64,000 nucleotides of DNA from Planctomycetota bacterium (GTDB lineage Bacteria; Planctomycetota; PUPC01; JACPCR01): contig JAQBXN010000001.1 of the NCBI GenBank assembly GCA_027625095.1, forward strand, positions 62,001-126,000, written 5' to 3'. Of this stretch, positions 60,501 through 64,000 are shown piece after piece. The position numbers and the translations under genes were made by a program. The stretch's first letter is position 1. Each line of letters begins with the position of its first letter. The notes below the pieces were generated by a model that did no database searches, was not told the origin of the DNA, and saw only the letters and a program-made list of their open reading frames with translations.

Positions 60501-61865
60501 CGAATGGCCATGCACGAGCAGCGTAATCTCTGGAAGAGCGATATTCCTCACGGCAAATACCCGGAAGGCACCAGCCTTATCCTCTACCAGGACGCCAACA
60601 AGTGTCCCGTACACCCAAAGATGAAGCCTTACTTCCAATGGGAATGGCGTTGGCGGTCTTATTCATGGACCCGATTGGAGCACCTGGTCTGGTATATGAA
60701 CCAATGGATCACCAACGGCATCGACGGGTTCTACATCGACGACATCTTCCCCGGCGGTGATTGGAATCTCGAACCACTCGGCACTTCCTACCTCCTTCCG
60801 AACGGGCAGAAACAGCTCGGAGCATCCCACTTCTACTATCGTGAATTTTTGAAGCGGTTTTACGCGCTCTTTCACGCGCACGGAAAACGGCCCATCATCA
60901 CCACCCACATGACGGATACGCTCCTCTGGCCGGAGCATGCTTTTGTCTCGGCCATCTACGACGGCGAGCACGGCGCCCGCGGCCACGGAGCGAACAAGAC
61001 CTACATCGACGCCTGGCCCCTCGATTACCTGATGACCATTCGCAATGCTGAACGCACCGGCCTCATCACCGTCAACTTCGGGCTTCAGGTGCCCGACAAC
61101 TGGCAGACAACTGCTCCGCCGCTCTGGCAATACATCGCCCAGCGATCCCGGGAGGCAGTGATCCTCCTGTTCGACAGCTCCAATCCACCCGGCCCTGTCG
61201 GCCAGCGCTACTATGGCAAGGACGTTGAGGTTTTCCCTTTCTGGCGCAACGAGCATCTCGTTCAGGTCGAGCCAGTCTTCAAAAAGCCTGTAAAAGACAG
61301 GGACCTGCCCGTTCGGAAATGGTGGACTCGCATCAGCGATAACTTCCACCGTTCCCTGGCAAAGCGACCGCTTCGGGCAACGCTCTACAGAAAAGGAAAC
61401 CGCGGCATGGTGGTGGTCGTGAATTTCCTTCGCCGTTCCATCGATGCGAAGGTAACCCTGAACCTGGACGAACTCGGCATTCCGCCAGCAGATCAGGCCC
61501 GCCTCGCGGCCACCGACATCGACGACTGGCTGCCGCCGCCTGGCACCGACCTTGAAACCCTCCACGTGGCAGACGTCCCGCGCACGCGCACCGGCGCTTT
61601 GCTCACCGAGATCAAGGAGAAGGGAGGCTTCCCGGTAGTCCCTGAGGCCGGAGACGCAGGCGAAGAAGACGAGGCCGACCTGGAGACCCAGATATCAAAA
61701 CCGGAAGGCGACGGCTTCCGGTTGTCCGATTCAGAAGAAGACAAACTCCCGGCTGAACGCGGCAAGTTCTACAACGTCAATCTGAAAGGCAACGTGCTGC
61801 GCCTGAACGTGGCGGGCCATAACTTCCGCGCCATCGAGCTGCGCTGGGATGCGATCACGGAATAG
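57534..61865 (+). CDS. Giant secreted glycoside-hydrolase-like protein with LamG domains, lipid-anchored
   Basis: A 1443-residue protein from ATG 57534; a longer start at 57486 has no signal sequence. The N-terminus MILFLLIGLPQLAC is a short signal with lipobox LAC. Two concanavalin-A/LamG-type domains follow (about 45-250 and 350-540; TLLLWSFENGTATDATIG and GTLEFWFKPGNWDN). The C-terminal part has the WFADTDKGW block shared with the 51266 protein and a TIM-barrel-like region with ITNGIDGFYIDDIFPGGDWN and RPIITTHMTDTLLWPEHAF. Asp residues in FYIDD are candidate catalytic or binding groups. Like its paralogue it is probably an outer-membrane-attached polysaccharide-degrading enzyme. Part of its signal peptide is encoded by inverted AGGCAAACTAAT repeats. 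Confidence 0.75.
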   Translation: MILFLLIGLPQLACLQAKPRDIPYRIDPLQTPAPNGTTLLLWSFENGTATDATIGRNNGKLRGRFDPSEGRFGKGLRLQGGSVLLSEKVSIQHLVSSGEEAVVMVDFWCKLKSFPAGKDACLLEIPGALGVRLELTTAGHLHVRGPDLKLTESKNRVPLNEWFHVAIFPKALLQPNGIYIDKNCMAVLLNGATEILAKMPQYRPLSSEPNPLSVGNSFKQDASFDGWLDEFRISRGAAGFYEIIRQDFLLPEAAQSLKRSEKHFREPSAEVYAETFDAPGALQKVIPPTQPQLLPTAPAAVRVTSSTQLEPGELAPETEDEKDLVEDLIEGEQQQEKTPPLELVPGVWGKALAVRGGVARVKLPERVDLSDGTLEFWFKPGNWDNLSIPPGSHADWSYNNRYAHLITLWGQPKDGAGQPAQLVSISIRRDQGRPPVAPEFEKFFARPLLPIVPHKWIHVLVTRSKQFSYLNGCVMDAEYPSSVNLAGEETWQTHQAAYVTLGNGYETSYDELRFYSYPFEGVERVNARASFTKDSLQLLDLATVTHQVGSLGNFKVNESVMPLINRFSGGWMEDWVSGTVTRGPVKVFFAYRLAIGKMIVAVVLNDPGSAATADIEFHLPQPEKKLKGQIQVFEDSKGGVVLDVGLLPEGNFPVKGTLFNKAGEKVADFESAFHRMPLPWLHNKLGLPETPPPPFEPVTVKGQTVMAVQREHVVGSDGNYSSIKVIGVEILASPIRLEVESGGKVNVFKGQAPAKIEHALPVETNWQASANAPGLTARSKVHFEYDGTAKYQLDIEPAQDVVVDRLSLQIPLKAEYGQLIHVLPTEGSFRDYVTAGFLPPGDGPLWDSKTWKKDYPVSTGAKGNFASMLWLGGPVRGLVWFADTDKGWTPNDERPAATITRKDGVVTIGLHFINERLSLKSPLQITFGILATPPKPLPHDYRLWNRGNPKEVGPISWRLTSCDAFAPFKVPLVEKAFDYWPRGDDWEFARMAMHEQRNLWKSDIPHGKYPEGTSLILYQDANKCPVHPKMKPYFQWEWRWRSYSWTRLEHLVWYMNQWITNGIDGFYIDDIFPGGDWNLEPLGTSYLLPNGQKQLGASHFYYREFLKRFYALFHAHGKRPIITTHMTDTLLWPEHAFVSAIYDGEHGARGHGANKTYIDAWPLDYLMTIRNAERTGLITVNFGLQVPDNWQTTAPPLWQYIAQRSREAVILLFDSSNPPGPVGQRYYGKDVEVFPFWRNEHLVQVEPVFKKPVKDRDLPVRKWWTRISDNFHRSLAKRPLRATLYRKGNRGMVVVVNFLRRSIDAKVTLNLDELGIPPADQARLAATDIDDWLPPPGTDLETLHVADVPRTRTGALLTEIKEKGGFPVVPEAGDAGEEDEADLETQISKPEGDGFRLSDSEEDKLPAERGKFYNVNLKGNVLRLNVAGHNFRAIELRWDAITE
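57552..57577 (-). repeat. AGGCAAACTAAT family: two inverted copies within a signal peptide
   Basis: Inverted copies at 57552-57563 and 57564-57577 (one base different from the consensus) are read in-frame as IGLPQLACL, forming the hydrophobic core and lipobox of the 57534 protein. Confidence 0.75.
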
Positions 61866-61932
61866 ATTGAACGTGGCCCGATTAGAAACGCAGTCCCGCC
61901 GCAGAAGTAAGAAAGCCGGCGGTGGGACGCCG

Positions 61933-62778
61933 CTACTCCACCAACTTGATTGCCTTTGCGGCCGCGTCACGATGCGACTTCAAGGCAGACTCGTCTTCCT
62001 GAACGCTGCGGTATGCCCTCAGAGCATCGGATTTTCGGCCGGCGGCGGTCAGGGTCTCGCCGAGGGACAACAGCATCGCATGACGCCAATATCCTTTTTG
62101 ACTTTCGATGGCCGCACGATTTAACACCGCGAGCGCCTCGTCGAACTTACCCCGCCGCGTCAGGATGCGCGCCGCTCCCTGTAATGACCGGAATTCATCC
62201 GCAGCTCCAATGGTTTCCTTTGACTCGAAGTTTTGCCGGTAGGCTTCGAGAGCTGCGTCATCATCCTTCAGGTTCATTTCACGATTGTCGGCCATCGTGG
62301 CGAGAATGCTGATTCGGGGGCGAGTTGCGGAGGTGTATGCAAGGGCCATCTGCAGATCCGTCTCAGCCTTTTTTCCTGCTTTGAGACCGACGTAAGCCCT
62401 GGCTCGTGCGAAGGCCCCTTCTCCGTTTTGCCAGAAGGGCCAATTGCTCAAATCTTCGCCTGAAACGATGCGATAAGCGCCATGTTCCAGCCCCCGGGCC
62501 GTGATGCCGAGCTTCTCCGTGTGAGGGCTCTGACCGATGTAAATCTTGACCGCCATATCACCGGTCGGTTTGGCGCCAATGCTGAGCCCCGCGCCGGTAA
62601 TCTTTTTTACGTAAGTCTGAAGTTCCTGGGCTGCAAGCCGAGTCGCGCGTTGCGCCTTTTCATCGATGATGATCTCCGCACGCGGTTGGCCGTCTTTGAC
62701 GATGACAAGCTCTGCGCTCACGTGAAGTTCAACGAATAAGAAAAGTGCGAAAGCGAAGGCAATATGTTTAAGGCTCAT
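61933..62778 (-). CDS. Chimeric exported protein: DUF4838/alpha-glucuronidase-type N-terminus fused to TPR-like tail
   Basis: A 281-residue protein from ATG 62778 with GGAG ten bases upstream; the longer frame from 63045 lacks a signal. The signal peptide is SLKHIAFAFALFLFVELHVSA. Residues about 22-110 (ELVIVKDGQPRAEIIIDEKA, RLAAQELQTYVKKITGAGL, KIYIGQSPHTEKLG, EHGAYRIVSGEDL) match the N-terminal domain that precedes DUF4838 and alpha-glucuronidase catalytic domains. At NWPFWQNGEG the sequence switches to a helical TPR-like tail (GAFARARAYVGLKAGKKAETDL, ARILTRRGKFDEALAVLNRA). The catalytic domain is missing. Either an internal deletion fused two genes, or this is a small new adaptor. Confidence 0.7.
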   Translation of the reverse strand: MSLKHIAFAFALFLFVELHVSAELVIVKDGQPRAEIIIDEKAQRATRLAAQELQTYVKKITGAGLSIGAKPTGDMAVKIYIGQSPHTEKLGITARGLEHGAYRIVSGEDLSNWPFWQNGEGAFARARAYVGLKAGKKAETDLQMALAYTSATRPRISILATMADNREMNLKDDDAALEAYRQNFESKETIGAADEFRSLQGAARILTRRGKFDEALAVLNRAAIESQKGYWRHAMLLSLGETLTAAGRKSDALRAYRSVQEDESALKSHRDAAAKAIKLVE

Positions 62779-63628
62779 GATGTGTTCTCCACCTGGTGGT
62801 CTGGCTAAGCTCGGCAAGGAGCGGACCGTACTGCCGCGACGTTGCATCCACATCCGGGAGGCGGTCGTGAGCGACCCATTTGAAAACTTCGCCGGCGGCT
62901 TTGCATCCGCAGCCAATGCCCCACTTCTCTGGTCTGAATCAGTGCCCATGATTACGTTTTTCCGATCCAAATGAGCGGAGATCTTGATGAACGTATTCAA
63001 AAATTCTACGAATGCTGTTACTCGTCGTGAAATCGAGCGAGGCACACCGGATGTCCCTTCATTCGACCCAAGCCCTCATCCTCTGGTCTGACAGGATTGG
63101 CGGGAAATTAGAAAATCTCAGTCGCTCGATTTCCTACCGACCAAACGGCCTCGGCGTACTGCTTCCCACAGGACAGGCCACGGTAGGCAGCAAGTATCTC
63201 TTTGTGCCGTTGATTGTGGTGTTCAGCGTTGGGGTCGTATTCCTTACCCTGAAACGCTGCCCCAATTCGACCGTTCCACTCCATCACCTCTTCCCACCGA
63301 TCACCGATATCTACAAACGTGTCGGGCACAAATCCGATGGTATGGGCGGGACCGTTGTCGTATGCAAACACACGAGCTACCGGGAAGACATCGTCACGTC
63401 CGAGGATACGACCTCCAAGCCTCAGGCTTAAAGAGGCTTCACCTGGTGGCCAGGACTACGATTCGTCGCCTCTCCTCCATATCCCGCCTGAAGCCCTTTT
63501 CCAACTCCGGCCTCCAATCTCTGCGCAATGACGGATGGCGAACCGTTGGAAAAAGGCGCCTCCGGCATCTATTGAGGAGCTCTAAACTATTTCGACATTG
63601 TTCAAGTCTGGTGAGCAGAAACATTCAC
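62779..63628. other. Gene-poor interval
   Basis: No protein is strongly supported here. The best frame is on the minus strand, 63108-63371, described separately. A plus-strand frame 63012-63431 overlaps it and has an unlikely composition. No tRNA, repeat array or clear promoter was seen. Confidence 0.4.
63108..63371 (-). CDS. Uncharacterised short protein or gene fragment
   Basis: An 87-residue frame from GTG 63371, open upstream to a stop near 63450. It reads VFAYDNGPAHTIGFVPDTFVD, RWEEVMEWNGRIGAAFQG and EHHNQRHKEILAAYRGL, which looks protein-like, while the opposite-strand frame does not. The N-terminal FAYDNGP motif recalls WG-repeat-type proteins, but the rest does not follow that pattern. 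No start signal is convincing, so this may be the C-terminal part of a lost gene. Confidence 0.3.
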   Translation of the reverse strand: MFAYDNGPAHTIGFVPDTFVDIGDRWEEVMEWNGRIGAAFQGKEYDPNAEHHNQRHKEILAAYRGLSCGKQYAEAVWSVGNRATEIF

Positions 63629-64000
63629 ATGACAACGTTCAACGACATTCTGAATGCCATCGATGGAGATTGGATTGCTGACAGGACGGAGGAACTCGTC
63701 AGGATTCCGAGTGTCACGATGAATGAAGAGGCCGTTTGCGCGGCGTACGAGCAAATGCTCGGCAAACTCGGGCTCGATGTGGATGCGCGAGAGGTGACGC
63801 CGGGAAGGAACAATCTCTATGCACGCATTGCCGGCCACGGGGAAGGGCCGGCACTCATGTTGAATGGACATCTCGATACGATCCCGAATCAGAACAATCA
63901 GCCCTGCTACCGGGACGGCGACCTGCTATTTGGTCGTGGGACAACGGACATGAAGGGCGGTATGGCTGCGATTCTTGGGGCAGCGAAGGCAATCCTTGAA
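63629..64000 (+). CDS. M20-family metallopeptidase (ArgE/DapE/acetylornithine deacetylase type), partial, cut by right edge
   Basis: Starts at ATG 63629 and stays open for 124 codons to the window edge. The N-terminus (FNDILNAIDGDWIADRTEELVRIPSVTM) is standard for the family. The first zinc-ligand histidine is in LMLNGHLDTIPN and the bridging aspartate in FGRGTTDMKGGMAAILGA. These identify a di-zinc M20 enzyme that hydrolyses N-acyl amino acids or small peptides; the substrate depends on the missing part. The missing C-terminal part would hold the dimerisation domain and the remaining ligands. Confidence 0.9.
   Translation, partial: MTTFNDILNAIDGDWIADRTEELVRIPSVTMNEEAVCAAYEQMLGKLGLDVDAREVTPGRNNLYARIAGHGEGPALMLNGHLDTIPNQNNQPCYRDGDLLFGRGTTDMKGGMAAILGAAKAILE

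Noticed and set aside
63012-63431. 139-residue plus-strand frame
   Set aside because: Composition is not protein-like and it overlaps the better minus-strand frame 63108-63371.

Overview
The window looks like a chromosomal segment from a free-living Gram-negative bacterium of the Planctomycetes-Verrucomicrobia-Lentisphaerae type, or a similar lineage such as Hydrogenedentota, Latescibacterota or Poribacteria. This is inferred from gene content: Hanks-type Ser/Thr kinases with zinc-ribbon and leucine-rich-repeat parts, very large secreted glycoside-hydrolase-like and heparinase-like proteins, two phytanoyl-CoA-dioxygenase-type enzymes, a FAD oxidoreductase, Gfo/Idh/MocA and enolase-superfamily sugar enzymes, two sodium:solute symporters and a sulfatase relic. 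G+C is moderate, roughly mid-50s by eye and not computed. No rRNA, tRNA or CRISPR was found.

Layout. 1-5.1 kb: a XerC/D recombinase cut by the left edge, a UDP-glucuronate decarboxylase, a zinc-ribbon Ser/Thr kinase and a TrmH-type RNA methyltransferase. 5.1-6.9 kb: an IS110-family insertion sequence with a long structured 5' non-coding end. 7-21 kb: two large secreted polysaccharide-lyase-like proteins, a Ser/Thr kinase-LRR gene broken by an in-frame stop and a frameshift, and a sigma-54 activator overlapping a sugar nucleotidyltransferase. 21.4-21.57 kb: an unannotated structured RNA ending in a strong intrinsic terminator. 22-28 kb: membrane proteins and a leftward sugar-acid catabolic operon (epimerase, Gfo/Idh/MocA, galactonate-dehydratase-like, TIM-barrel isomerase). 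28.7-33.6 kb: housekeeping genes (cyclophilin, MoxR ATPase, rpmE, prfA, prmC), with a composite REP-like block between rpmE and prfA.

33.7-48 kb: an M23-like peptidase with a UxaC-like amidohydrolase, a PhyH/FAD-oxidoreductase pair, a symporter, a DUF692/MNIO iron oxidase with its usual partner but no visible precursor peptide, DUF4058, a formylglycine-generating-enzyme-like protein, a DUF3311/symporter pair, a PIN toxin-antitoxin module and a second PhyH enzyme. 48-62 kb: a rightward run of secreted carbohydrate-active-like proteins (GH42-like, two related giant proteins, a beta-propeller lipoprotein and a MORN-repeat protein). Its junctions are peppered with a 14-base repeat. 62-64 kb: a chimeric-looking DUF4838/TPR protein, a gene-poor stretch, and an M20 peptidase cut by the right edge.

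Most genes fit a lifestyle of importing and degrading complex, probably acidic or sulfated polysaccharides. Short repeats recur beside start and stop codons: three heptamer arrays, a 13-base duplicate, a 30-base tandem repeat and the nine-copy AGGCAAACTAATGA family. Several genes are in decay: the kinase-LRR gene, a sulfatase C-terminus and the DUF4838 fusion.
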